Below, piece after piece: positions 51,101 to 61,900 of a stretch of DNA of 64,000 bases. Source of the DNA: Portulaca oleracea (Eukaryota; Streptophyta; Magnoliopsida; Caryophyllales; Portulacaceae). Position numbers and translations under genes: made by a program. The notes under the pieces are model-generated. The model ran no database searches, was not told where the DNA came from, and was given only the letters and a program-made list of their open reading frames with translations. The DNA lies in NCBI GenBank assembly GCA_029582165.1, contig CM055870.1:5141832-5205831 (forward strand). The letters are read 5' to 3'. The stretch's first letter is position 1, and every line of letters begins with the position of its first letter.

Positions 51101-51571
51101 GCAACCCATGTCACAATAAAGAAAACAAAAGGTGCCCAGATAAGCATCAATTCAGAAAACCCCAAAACACACACGCATACACACATACATACATACATAC
51201 ATACATACATACATACATACATACATACATACATACATACATAACCAATAATCAAAGGAAGAAATCAGGAATAGGAAGAACTTACGACTGGTTTGATAGT
51301 CTTCAATGGGGATTTGCTTCCTGTTGCGTCTCTCTCTTGCGAGTGCTACAGAAGGAGTGAGTGTGATTGATAGTGATACCAAGGGAGTCAGAAATACTGC
51401 ACATAATCTTCTGGAAATGGGTGTTGTATTATTTCTGGGTTTGGGAAGATCAACAACAACTGGGTTTCTTACTGATTGCTCGTTGTTGTTTGGTTGGGTT
51501 TGATTATGCGAGGATTTTGAGTTGATTTGAGGGAGTCTAACAATGGTGTGTATAATCGAAGTTGAAGCCAT
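48167..51571 (-). CDS. FKBP18: FKBP-type peptidyl-prolyl isomerase, chloroplast thylakoid lumen (FKBP18 type)
   Basis: Immunophilin expected to act in folding or assembly inside the thylakoid. Exons on the minus strand: 51571-51286, 49851-49781, 49686-49600, 49494-49345, 48807-48748, 48235-48167, giving 240 residues. The N-terminus is bipartite: a Ser/Asn/Thr-rich transit region, then a twin Arg (R54, R55), a hydrophobic core at 56-72 and VALA (75-78) resembling a lumenal cleavage site for Tat export. The FKBP fold follows from about 96: GLKYYDVVLGKGPEAVKG, VHFDCVYRS, the family insert EYVDNPNGLFSAQAAPKPP, EGMRVGGK, VIVPPEVGYGQKG, EIPPGATFDLNIELLQV. I did not establish whether the classical active-site residues are intact; many lumenal FKBPs lack them. 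Intron 1 (1.4 kb) holds tandem duplications and a CATA microsatellite; intron 4 holds an inverted-repeat element. Confidence 0.88.
48260..48412. mobile_element. GGCCTCGTTCTTTT-type MITE fragment, FKBP18 intron
   Basis: Starts AGGTTATTCTTTTCTACGG with GTGGTAATGGTATGGTAAAAACG units. The right end is missing. Lies in the last FKBP18 intron. Confidence 0.5.
48900..49232. mobile_element. Inverted-repeat element, FKBP18 intron 4
   Basis: Outer arms CACGTTTAGTGGAAACTATT / TAGTTTCCACTAAATGTAC. Inner arms CTCGCAAAAATACCCATAAT / ATTATGGGTATTTTTATGGG pair around a T-rich centre. Confidence 0.7.
50764..51150. repeat. Tandem repeat, FKBP18 intron 1
   Basis: Three staggered copies (anchor CCATGTC at 50780, 50925 and 51106) of a unit of about 145 bases containing AAAAGGTGCCCAGAAATGCA and GGGCAAATAGCAGAGAAATA. 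The last interval is longer through a partial internal duplication (ACCCATGAAGAAGCAG). Confidence 0.8.
51173..51242. repeat. (CATA)n microsatellite, FKBP18 intron 1
   Basis: ACACGCATACACACATAC followed by about 15 CATA units, near the exon 1 donor at 51285. Confidence 0.95.
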
Positions 51572-53223
51572 GTCTGTTTGTGAGTTGGTTGGGTTAATTT
51601 TGAAGGGAAGACAGCTTCAGAGCTTCTCCAGGCCATCTACTAACCAAAGCTCTCAACTTTCATGTGTATCGCTTGTTCTCTATCCACTATTATCCAGTAG
51701 ACCAGTACCCAGTATGCTGACGTCACCAGTGTGGGACCTGTACATCCGACGAAAATTCAGGTTCGGCTCGTTACATGTTTGGACAAATTGAAAATTACTG
51801 ACTCCGACCCAAAATGTTTGTCCGTTGACTAAATTTTGATCATTAATTAGTCAAAAATTATAATGAGTTACAATATAAAATTACTATCATTGTAATCTTT
51901 AGCAAATTATCTTTCTAATGATAGTGATTTCATATTTTAATTCATTATAATTTGTAAGTAATTAATAGTCAAAATTTAATCAACAGACAAACATTTTAGG
52001 ACGGAGGTAGTATATGAAATGTTGAGTTTTGATACCAGGTCTTTTTTTGGGTATTTTCCTAGTCGGATCAATCTAAATTAGAATCAATATCGGGTTCGAT
52101 CGGCAGAAAAGTGTAAAACATTGTATCTAAATTTTCTATCAATTGACCGCAATGAAATTTCGACGAAAATTGTAAGGGTCAAACCAAACCATGTTTTTTG
52201 ATTGAACAATTTTTAAAAAGTCTCACCACCAAAGGAATGGATTTCACCTTTTCCATCTTTCTTTAATTCTCATTGGTGGAATGTATTTCACTCATGGTTT
52301 CTCCCTCTCGTCTCTCATTTTCTCTCTTTAATCAATCCATGGGTGAACTTGGCTGGATGGAAGGGGAGGAGAGGGAGGGGAGAAAAAGGGGTGGGAGGAG
52401 AGAGAATAAAAATGGGGAGGATAAGGATGTAAGATGACAAGTCAAAGTTGACTGGGGGAGACTAATAAAAATCAACACACCCTCCTCTGTCCGCCACGTC
52501 AATGTAGCTTTTTCGATTCTTAACCCGACACGCCATGCTAGAAATCTAGGACTGTAACTTCATATTATTGAGAAACAAATTTAAAGTTAAAATTATTAAG
52601 TCTATTATGGGCCTAAGTTCAACTTATTTAAATCCAATTGCCAAAAATTAATTTATTTTTCAAGTGTCATTTTCTTGTTTGCTGACACATTTTTGCTCCG
52701 TACAATATTTATCAATGTTTATTATAAAATTTATCAGAAATTTGTCAATATTATTCAGAAATTTATTGATATATGCAAATTCATCAATTCAATACAAAAA
52801 TTTATCGAATTGTAAATTAACAATTTAACATGTTCAAACTTAATAAAAACTACCATACAAAAGAAGCTAACAAAGAAGAGTCTACATTATGTGATAATGA
52901 AGTGAATATTAATATTGTTGCTATCCTTGTTGGAAAAGCATAAACTACAATACATATGATGCTATGTTAATGTTACATATTTGACTAACACTATTGTTAA
53001 CCAAACTCTATTCCAAGCAAAATCTTATTGTTGATTAGCGAACAAAACATACTTTCAATATTAACTACCTTCAATTTTACATGCAACTTTTTTTAACTAA
53101 TCAAGAATACAGACGTATCCTGAGGACTATGTACATGAGTCAAACATACAAACATTTCTACAAAAAACTTTTCGAGCAAACATGAAATGCCAAGTTATCG
53201 GTGGTGGTGTACTGCAATTAAGT
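51572..53223. other. Intergenic region between FKBP18 and MLO
   Basis: Contains the FKBP18 promoter, with a Stowaway-like element at 51796-52012 only about 225 bases from its start codon, a purine-rich GGGAGGAGAG tract near 52360-52430, AT-rich DNA, and presumably the MLO 3' UTR. No gene seen. Confidence 0.5.
51796..52012. mobile_element. Stowaway-like MITE upstream of FKBP18
   Basis: Left end CTGACTCCGACCCAAAATG, right end inverted CATTTTAGGACGGAGGTAG, TA at both sides. Internal arms (TTAGTCAAAAATTATAATGAG) are also inverted repeats. Confidence 0.7.
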
Positions 53224-56200
53224 TCAAGGTGCTTCCTTGGGAGGAATGTCAACGGCCACTTTGGAAGCGTGCGCTTCATCACCACCACCAGCGTCGTCAT
53301 CCTTAGGGTGCATCGCGGAGCCTGTGCCTGCGCCCCCTAAGGTCTGTGTATGCGGTTTTGCGTCGGTCTTCTTCTTTGCGTTGAGACGCCACTTTGTTAG
53401 AGCCTTGGATGTTTGCTCGTCGAATATAGATCGCTTCATAGTTGATCCCATCTGCACATAAAAAGGAACGGTGACTAGTGCTAGGAATTTTTTAGACCAA
53501 AAAGAAACTGACAAGGCCTGTTCTGCAGAGGGTAAGGTAAGGTTAGGTAAATTTAAATAAAGTTAAAAAGTGAAAAATATAAAAAAAACGTGGGTAATTT
53601 TTGGATTGGCTTTTTGAAAAGCTGTGTTTGGGAAAGTTAGTTGTTTCTGAATAAGTATTTGTTGAAATTTCATTTATACCACTTTATAAATAATACTTTT
53701 AGGATGACAAATGTGTCAATTTAGACAACTTTTGGACTAGAGAGTCTTTTCCAAAATAAATCATTTTCAATAGGCTGTTTAACCAGCCTATTGAAAATCG
53801 TCTGATTGAAACCAAACAACCAACAAAATAAGTTGTTTACCAAACACCCAAACAGTCTATTTAACACCCCACCAATAAGTCAACTTTTGCAATAGACTCT
53901 TGAATAGATCATTTACCAAACAGGGCCATGATATAATTTTATGAAGCAGTAGATCACCTGAGTAACAAGAGCATATAATGGGAGAGTGATGTAACTGCAC
54001 ATAATTTGAACCAAAAACCTGCCAACAAAAATTCACATCTTATTACTGAAATAAACATGATTTGATTATGTACTTTTGATCAAATTAAGTCTTTGAGAAG
54101 TTATAAATGACACTAAGGAATTGCTTACCCTAGGCCAACTTTGACTATAGTCATTATAAAGTCATTGTGGAAGCAAGAGGTGAGACCAAACTCATACTGC
54201 AACAAACAAACAACACTTGAATCAGCTCAACTGATGCATCTTTACATATTATTATTGTTCTTGAAAACAAAGGGATGATAGGTGATGTTCGGTACCGTGA
54301 TCCATATGAAATAGGTGATTTCGAAAGCGTTCTGAAACACGACGACAAAGGAACAAACATGATTAAACTCGATACATAAACGTTTTCTAGCTTCACTGTG
54401 AACGATCAAGGACATTTCGATTTAGTACCTGAAACAAGACATAATGGATAAGATAGAGACTGAGTTGAGGCCAAGAGAACCAAAAGTGCTTATCCGTAAC
54501 TTGAACAACCGGCATTCCTTGGACAACGGCGTGTCTCTCTGTGATTTCGACTGCCATGCGCGTTATGATCGCTTCTAGCTTCGTACCCACTGCTAAAATC
54601 ACCTGTCAGTCAGTCACCCCCCGGCTCAGTCAGCAACTAATTCTTTATATATTGCCCTTCTAATTTTAAGGGTAAATACGACAGAAAATGTTGTTCCTTA
54701 CTATCAGAGGGAGAAAGGATAGATAGGTCATCACATCCCAATCTGAAAACAGCGATTAATCAAGCCGCGAGATTAGTAGATTTACAAAAGAAACAATGCT
54801 GAAGAAATCCAGTTCAGAAAATTTCTCGAAAAAGATCGTCAGAAATCCTTACTGTCAACATTAAGGAGTAGAAACAAGACTGCAGACGCCCATAACAAAG
54901 GACTGCACGCGATCATTACATTCATGCATAACATCAGCATGAATACTTACAACGAAAAACGAAAATTCGGCTTATGAAACTTGATCAAGTATTTGTTATT
55001 ACCTGATGCCGACAACCACCTTAAAGTCATCTTCTAGAGACCTTTTGATATACTTTTGGAAATCGAATTTGCTTCCGGGTGCCAAGTGAACCTACGAAAA
55101 ACAATCGAGGAAATTAAAATGGGATGATCATAGATGAAAATTATGAACTAGCTGGGATCGGGTGTATGAATTCAGGAACTTACACTGATAAATCCGTGAC
55201 GCAATGCCAAGTAATCAGACTTGCGAACAGAGTAATAGAATTGTCGGAAGAAGCATCCCTACGTAAAAAAATCAATATGTAGAACATTATTATACATCTC
55301 TAACTTTTAAGTGGGGCGTTTGGTTCCACTTTTCCAAGTTGACAAACTTTCTCATGTTTGGTTCGTTTTGATGTCACAGCCTCAGTAAAAAGTTTTCCAA
55401 AGGGGCTAGGGAAAGTCTTTCCTGGGAAAGTTTTTCCGGGAAACTACCAAACACGCCATTAGACTATGTTTTGAACAGCCGATGGAAACTTACAAGCCAG
55501 AAGAGGACCGGGTTTTTGGTCCAAAAGCTGGTGTGACTTTTAACGAACGATGTCTCGTGAGTAAGTCGAAACCTTGAAGCATCTGCATTGATTCAGTTTA
55601 ACTTACTTCGTCAGAATCTAATTAATCGAGCAGTCTTATCATTAACAAGTATCGATAGTTTTTCATTACCAGTGCTTCCAGAACTCGCAGCTTGTTCTTC
55701 CCACTCTTTCCAACCTCGGATCTGCATATTCATAAGCAAGAATTATTGAAGTAGATATGTATGATCTCATGCATACAAATCGTACTCGGATATATTTAGT
55801 ACTGATTAAGATTTTTGGTGTCGTAAATTAGTTACCTTCATCCTTCCGAGGGCCATAGTAACACAACTGTAGATGACATGGAAGACTGCCAAGAAAAAAA
55901 TGAAGATGTGCAGTTGATGCAACCCATGTTCTGATATAAGTGGCAAATGTCCCTGCAGTACATAACCTTGTCAAAACCTATTATCTTTCAAGGATGTATG
56001 TACTATGAAGTATGAACCAATAAAAAAAATACGGGTCGGGTCGGGGCGTTGACTATGCAGGGTCAGGTCAGGTCAAAGGTTGGTCCGTTGAAGTTGTGGG
56101 TTGGGTCAAGCCTTTCTAGCGAAAATTAGGGTCGATCGACCTGTTTTCGCCCTGAACTTAAAATGAAATATATTTGCACCGGAAAACTTACACTAATTAT

Positions 56201-57735
56201 GACTTAATGTGAAGTATTTTAACTTACGTAAGTAAATTTAACATGTAAAATAATACAAAAAAAACTATTTATTTTGAGCTTATTAGTGGGTCGACCCAGT
56301 TCGGCGTGTTCACCCACCCTTTAACGTTGTTAAACTGGCCAACTCAGTCTGGCCTGTTTATTGATCTTTTAACATTGTTAAATGGCCGGCCTGCTAATGG
56401 AACGGGCCGTAAATGACACGACCCTTTAGTGACCCTCTTTTAACGTGGCCCGACCCACTTCATCCTATAGGGATCCGGCCCATTGTCAACCCTTATGTAC
56501 CAGTCATAAGCCGTATTAACTCACGGTGCATTTGGTAGTTTCCTGATAAAGAGTTTCCTAAGAAAAACTTTTTCTCGGCCAACTTGAGAAATTGTTTATT
56601 GAGCTTGAAACTAAAATAATGCATCCTACCATAAAACTTTTCTATCTATTTGAGACAATTATAACATGAAAAAGCTTGTCAACTCAAAAACTTTGACTAA
56701 CTTTCCTAGGAAAGTTTCAGAATCAACCGCTACCGCTAATAAGAGGTGAATGAGGATAGAGAATCACCTGTGGACACTCTTTCTTAGGGCCACTAGACAA
56801 GTACCGGCGCTCGAACCACAAGAGCCTCCGGTGGTGCTCGGCGGCACCTCCATGTCCACCGCCGCCTCCTCCACCGTGTCCACCGCCGCCTCCTCCACCG
56901 TGTCCACCACCACCTCCATGGTCACCTCCGCCATGTCCGCCACCGCCATGGTCACCACCGCCATGTCCGCCATGGTGGTCGGCACTTGGTGGCGCTTGGT
57001 CCATGTGACATGGCCACATCGTATTCGCTAGATCCTCCGGGATACAAATGTCGACGATGAAGCTTTGCCCGAATGTCAACAACAATGATATGAATCCCAA
57101 CACCATCAACTCTGCACAAACAAATCCCTCACATCTTAGGTATGCTTTTCCCCCCATTAAATGATGGCATAAGATTTTCATACATCATAGTATAGAATAG
57201 ACCTAGTCGACCTATACAAAGGTAAATGCTCGGGTCGGAAATCACATGACCCTCGACCCGGACCCTAACCCTACAAGTTTCCGGTCGGGTTATCTGTCAG
57301 TCGATCCTAAATCCGAAAATATATTTTATAATTTCACGTTACATATTTATTTATCAGGTCAGGTCGAACACCTCTAACCCGAACCCGAACCCAGCCCTAA
57401 CTAAGTCATGATCTGATTTTCGGGTCACGGGAAAGAAGCTTGGTCCTGACCCGCTAATCTTTGGGTCGGGCCGAGCCTAGTAATCGGGTCTAATATAAAA
57501 CGGGTCTAATATAAAAGGACATAGATAGGTACATACCTCCTTTGACCTTTTCAAGGGCTTCATACATGGCCTTCTTATGCTTTTCATGGAGGACATGGCT
57601 TACATGATGAAGAACCTGCTCCAGAATGATCGAAATTATGACAATTAGAGCCACAACCGCAGCCACGGCCCACGTCGGGGTCATGTCGAGCTCTCGAGCT
57701 GCCTGCCCATGGCCATGGCCGCCTCCCCCTCCCAT
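53224..57735 (-). CDS. MLO: MLO family seven-transmembrane protein with Gly/His-rich loop insertion
   Basis: Plasma-membrane protein of the MLO family; members modulate powdery-mildew susceptibility, cell death or reproductive signalling and bind calmodulin. Fourteen exons on the minus strand: 57735-57537, 57111-56768, 55952-55836, 55721-55670, 55582-55494, 55258-55184, 55091-55003, 54902-54853, 54742-54702, 54602-54429, 54331-54296, 54196-54129, 54018-53958, 53451-53224. Every junction is GT-AG and in phase; the product is 540 residues. Marks: TPTWAVA at the first helix, [15 protein letters not shown], extracellular Cys at 89, 101 and 179 and in [87 protein letters not shown]. The last segment overlaps the usual calmodulin-binding site. 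Residues 112-156 form an unusual Gly/His tract between the second and third loop Cys. The C-terminal tail is short. MWPC and [13 protein letters not shown] recall barley Mlo; clade needs a tree. Confidence 0.95.
53512..53928. mobile_element. Composite inverted-repeat element, last MLO intron
   Basis: Left AAGGCCTGTTCTGCAGAGG, right TTTACCAAACAGGGCCATG. The interior GGCTTTTTGAAAAGCTG and AATAGGCTGTTTAACCAGCC is related to the element at 61952. Confidence 0.6.
55313..55459. mobile_element. Short GAGCGTTTGGTA-type MITE, MLO intron
   Basis: Starts GGGGCGTTTGGTTCCACTTT and ends GGGAAACTACCAAACACGCC, just upstream of MLO exon 6 (minus strand). Confidence 0.65.
56030..56500. repeat. GGGTCGGGTCGG-rich region, MLO intron
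   Basis: GTCGGGTCGGGGCGTTGAC, GGGTCAGGTCAGGTCAAAGG, then GACCCAGTTCGGCGTGTTC and GACCCACTTC. Similar motifs recur at 57210-57490, 3680-3790 and 40890-41090. Origin unclear. Confidence 0.4.
56524..56732. mobile_element. GAGCGTTTGGTA-type MITE, MLO intron
   Basis: Starts CGGTGCATTTGGTAGTTTCC; the right end AAAGTTTCAGAATCAACCGC is degraded. Lies beside the Gly/His-encoding exon. Confidence 0.55.
56800..56960 (-). repeat. Coding minisatellite in the MLO gene (Gly/His repeat)
   Basis: Within MLO exon 2 the DNA reiterates GGTGGAGGAGGCGGCGGTGGACAC-like 24-base units, two adjacent ones nearly identical at about 56857-56905, followed by shorter GGTGACCATGG/GGTGGAC variants. All repeats are multiples of three, so the frame is kept. 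Such arrays commonly vary in copy number. Confidence 0.8.
57210..57490. repeat. GGGTCGG-rich region, MLO intron 1
   Basis: GCTCGGGTCGGAAATC ... TCAGGTCAGGTCGAACACC ... TTTGGGTCGGGCCGAGCC. Same class as the 56030 region; it occupies most of the intron between MLO exons 1 and 2. Confidence 0.4.
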
Positions 57736-58998
57736 TTTCCTTTTCTTTTTCTTTTTTTTTGATCACTTTTTTCTATTTTCAAAAAAAATTCAGATTAAAT
57801 TACTTTTGTATCTTTCTTCTCCTCACAAACCCAACCCAGAAATTCAAGACTAAAGAAGAAGACCCCAACAAAGTCTTTTCTCGAGTCTAAGACAAATCTG
57901 GGTCGTTTTTTTTCTTTTTTTTTTTTTTTGTTCGTTGGCGGGTTTCGGAGAAGGAAGATGAGAAGGAAACCCTTTTTTCTTTTTCTTTTTTTTTTAGTTT
58001 TCTGAGATTATTGATTGAATTTTTTTCTGAGTTGATCCCCCCAAGGTAGTGTGTGTTTGAGAGGGGGGTTGTTTCATTGTTTGGCAATGAGGAATGCATG
58101 CAAAACAGGGACATTTTTCTGTTGGAGCTATATTCACTCATCCTCCATTCAATTTGGGGTTGACTGAAAGTCAAACCCATGCTATAAACAATGGTAATCC
58201 GATAATAATGGGGAAGATGAGATTTCTACACATGTAGGAAATAACAATTACATTTACATTTACATTTACAGGGATCAATATTCATTCCTTTGACAAATAT
58301 AACTCCTCAAAAATTCATATTGGTGGTGGTAAAAATTCGGGTCTGGGTTAATTTGGGGACAAATTTGGACAATGTCAAAATTCAGACGAGAAACTCATGT
58401 TCAAACCTGGTTTTATTTCGGACCGGATCAGGTCGAACACTTCGGGCGAAGCTAAGTTTAGATCAAAATCGGGTTGAGACAATAGAAAAAAAAAGAAATT
58501 TTATGTCCAAATATTTGGTCAATATCAAACGTTTTGGGTCGGACAATTCAGGTGTTCCGGGTCAAACAAAATTTTGCTAGCTCCGCATATAATTATGAAA
58601 TAAGGAGACCACATTATATTTTCAACTACTTATTTTCATTTCTACCTATAAACAATTTTTCCATGTTTTCTAAAATAAATGGTTTCTTATCTTTATTTAG
58701 GTTGCACTAGCATTTTTACCATGTACATCCAACTGAAGAAATAATATGGTTTTCAGGCTAGTATAAATTTGCAAACCAGAAAACTGTAAACTCAGAAGAC
58801 ATGAGGAATGGACTTGATCAAATTACTACTGCATGTATTACCCAGAAAAGAGAAAAAGAGATGAAAACTAAAAAATTTAAAAAGAAAAAAGAAAGAAATC
58901 TCCATGATAGGGGGCTAAGGGCTGCACAAGATAATGAAAAATAAAAAAACATAACTAAAAACTCTAGAGATCTAACAAGGCAGTATATTAAACTCAAC
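57736..58998. other. Intergenic region between MLO and the S-acyltransferase
   Basis: Holds the MLO 5' leader and promoter with long T-rich/CT-rich tracts (on the plus strand near 57745-57770 and 57905-58000), a dispersed GGGTC-rich repeat at about 58318-58584, a triple ACATTT at about 58252-58270 and, at the right, the 3' UTR of the acyltransferase gene. Confidence 0.5.
58318..58584. repeat. CCGAATTC-rich dispersed repeat (copy B, inverted)
   Basis: Reverse-complement partner of 38187-38465: begins GGTGGTAAAAATTCGGGTC and ends TCAAACAAAATTTTGCTAGC. A weaker relative is at about 59958-60215 in the last acyltransferase intron. Confidence 0.6.
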
Positions 58999-61900
58999 TC
59001 AAGGCAACCTAGAAGGTAACTGGCCTGACTGCGAATCACTCGGCACAAACACCGGCAGCTGACCGCCCCTCTGCGCTCTCCCTCTTTCCCTCTCTGTCGC
59101 TGCTGCCGCTGTCGACGGGCCCCCACCACCGCCACCGCCACGTCGTGTCCCCCCTCGCGCAGATGAGCTGTCGTTCACGAGGGGCCCGCCGAAGAAGATC
59201 GACTGCCCCGTGTACGCCAGCTCGGTGGTCCTGGGACCCGCCACGGAGGAGGAACCCGCACCACCACCTCTGGTCGTCCCGGAAGAGACGAATCTCCCGG
59301 CTTCCGGGTCCCAATAGACCGTGTTCTTCCCGCTTTGTTCTCCCGCATTCTTGGAGCCGTCTTTCTTCGTTGTCGGGGACCGGGGGGACTGGTTGGCTGA
59401 GGACCGGAACACGGGGTTGAAGTTGTCGGTGTTGGATGGCAATGGAGAGGCCGTGAAATGTGAAGGGTGAGGGCTGCTCATGTTGCTCACATTGGCCGCC
59501 TCGATGTCCTCCTTGCTGGCCCGGCTCGGGGGGTACGAGCTCTTGGCTGATGATAGCCTCGGGATCCAGGACGTCCGGGCTGCCTGAATCCCCCCGGACC
59601 GCATGCTGACCGGGCTGCTCCGGCCGCTCACGTTGCTGCTCGACAGCTGGTCGCTGTCGTATGGGTGGTGAGGTCGGGAGCTGATCGGGCGAAGCACGGA
59701 GGATGAGGCTCGGGCTTTTGCCGCTGCCTTAATCGCCTCGTTGGAGTCTAGTTTCGCGAGCTTCCAGGCACTGATTCTGACACCCGGGCGTTGGGGTGGC
59801 ACCTTCTTGCCCTTGTCAGTAGGGGGCTGAACCGCATCTGGGTCCACTGTGGAGGGGATGCGGCTGGGCTCCAGGTGTTCTATCTCGTCCTGCTCGACAA
59901 ATGCCAAGTGAAACATTCAGTTCATCTAGCAAGGAACTCCAAACAACTAGGACCATCAAAAAATTGGGTTCGGGTCATTTCAGGTGCGGGTGAATCAGAC
60001 GTTGGACGAAATTTATGTCCAATACCCAGTTTTTTTGGATATTTTCTGGGTCAAACAAGCCTGAATTCAGGTCAAAATCGGGTTCCAATAATAGATTATG
60101 GAAAATATTGGGTGTATGAATTCTTAGTCAAATCAGTCAATGTCAAAATTCTGACCAAAAATCTATGACCCTGCCCCCCTTTTCCGGATCGGACTGAACT
60201 AGTATTCGGGTCGAACAGTTACAAACAATTATAAGTTCTTTTTCTTATTTTCTTTACCCCCGCCCCCCAAATTTTCCTTCATATATCCAGGGAAGAAATG
60301 TGCGCGGAACTAGACTATCTTGCTACATAGACCCCAAAAAAAAAAAAAAAAAAATCACCTATAACAACTCGTTTTCCTAGGGCAAGTACAACAAGTGTCT
60401 TTCTAGGAGACTACCTTGCTAGATAGACCAGGGAGCACCTAATAACAACTCATTTTTCCGGGGCTACCAAGCAAAGGGTCGAAATACACACAAAAATAGA
60501 AGCGGGATTTATCATTTGAGAATGAAAAAAGTAGTATACCGGGTGGTCCATGAAGATTCTAGGGGGAGTACACCAAGCGCCTTTGTACTGCAATCCCATC
60601 CCGACAGAACTTCGTCCACTGACGGCAGTTACAGCAGAACTCGTGGGTGAAGACGGCAGACTTTGCGGTTCCCCGCCTCCAATTGATTGCCCGGGCGGTT
60701 CGCTTTGAGTTCGCATGGCAACTACGTACTCATACGTCGTGATTCCCTGCATCCACGTTTCAATGATATCAACCTCTAAAAGACGAAGAAAAACTGTGTA
60801 AGAATGAAGAGGATGCATGCAGCTCTCAGAAGACTGAGGTTTGAACCTTTCTCATAAGAATCATGTGGAAGAAGAATAGCTCTCCTAGGGGAACAATCGC
60901 CAGAAACGAGACAGTTGTGCACAGGGCCTGAAAAATATAACCTCGATCTCTGAATAAATATTACTCAATTGTACAAAATAGAGACAGAAAAGTGTTTATT
61001 TATGAATATGCTCGAGCAGAAGATTTCAAAGTTACCACAACTGTGGCGAACGGGGGCCGTGAGAATCCCTCTCCAAGCCTCTCTGTGATCTGATGTTCAG
61101 TCGCCGATTTGAACACGAAACAGCGAACAAGGACCCAAATGCCAACTCCGCATTCAGCAATAAGCTGGTAAAAAAAATTAATTAAAATTGCAACGCTTGG
61201 AGTAAAAGGAGATAAAATGTAGAACGCAGAAATGAAGTGAAGCAGAAAACTACAGACAATATCATTTGAATAACACGACCTACCCAGAGAAGGCTCATTC
61301 CCATGAGGCTCACGAACGTGATATAGTTTTTTCTTCCAACACAGTTGTTCAACCACTACATAAGCGAAGCAAAGTGAGAAAAATTAACTTCTGCAGTAAC
61401 AACTTCTGCAAAAACAATAGTAAGGATTTAGAACTCACCCGACAGTGATGATCAAACCCATCCACACATTTGTCACAACTTCTGCAGTGTTTGCTGAATT
61501 TACGCACCTGTAGGGAAGCCGTTATTGAATTTGGTATTTGTTTGCAGGTTTGTCTTGTTAATTGCTTAGAAGTTCTAGAGAAAAATCATTTACCTCTGCA
61601 TTGCACAATGTGCAAAACAAAGCCTCCTCTTCCGCAGAAGGTTGCTGAAGAATTTCCTCATCCTTTCGGCAGTCTTCTCGTACAAGGCAAAAACAAAGGA
61701 ATCCGCCAACTTTAGAGCAGAAACTCAAGCCATGAGCATCTGCTCTTTCAGCTCCTTGTTTGCAAGGCTCTTCTGTTGTAGATGCATTACGTGATCAGTA
61801 ACAACAGAAACTAGAGCCTAGTGAATAATGGCAAAAGGGTAGAGACGGAGCCGACTACTTTGAAATCCCAACTGCTCCTTCAAAGGATTGTGTGACAAAT

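Noticed and set aside
50989..51255. ORF with reiterated MYVC
   Set aside because: Translation of the CATA microsatellite.
54596..54702. Alternative acceptor TTTTAG in front of CAGTGGG for MLO exon 10
   Set aside because: It breaks the frame; the acceptor GACAG before GTGATTTTAGCAG gives [13 protein letters not shown], matching the family.
56750..57031. Ser/Thr/Ala-rich plus-strand ORF
   Set aside because: Reverse complement of the MLO Gly/His minisatellite; low complexity and no homologous look.
59145..59420. Arg/Ser-rich plus-strand ORF and an alternate-frame minus ORF at 59036-59314
   Set aside because: Shadows of the high-GC last exon of the acyltransferase.
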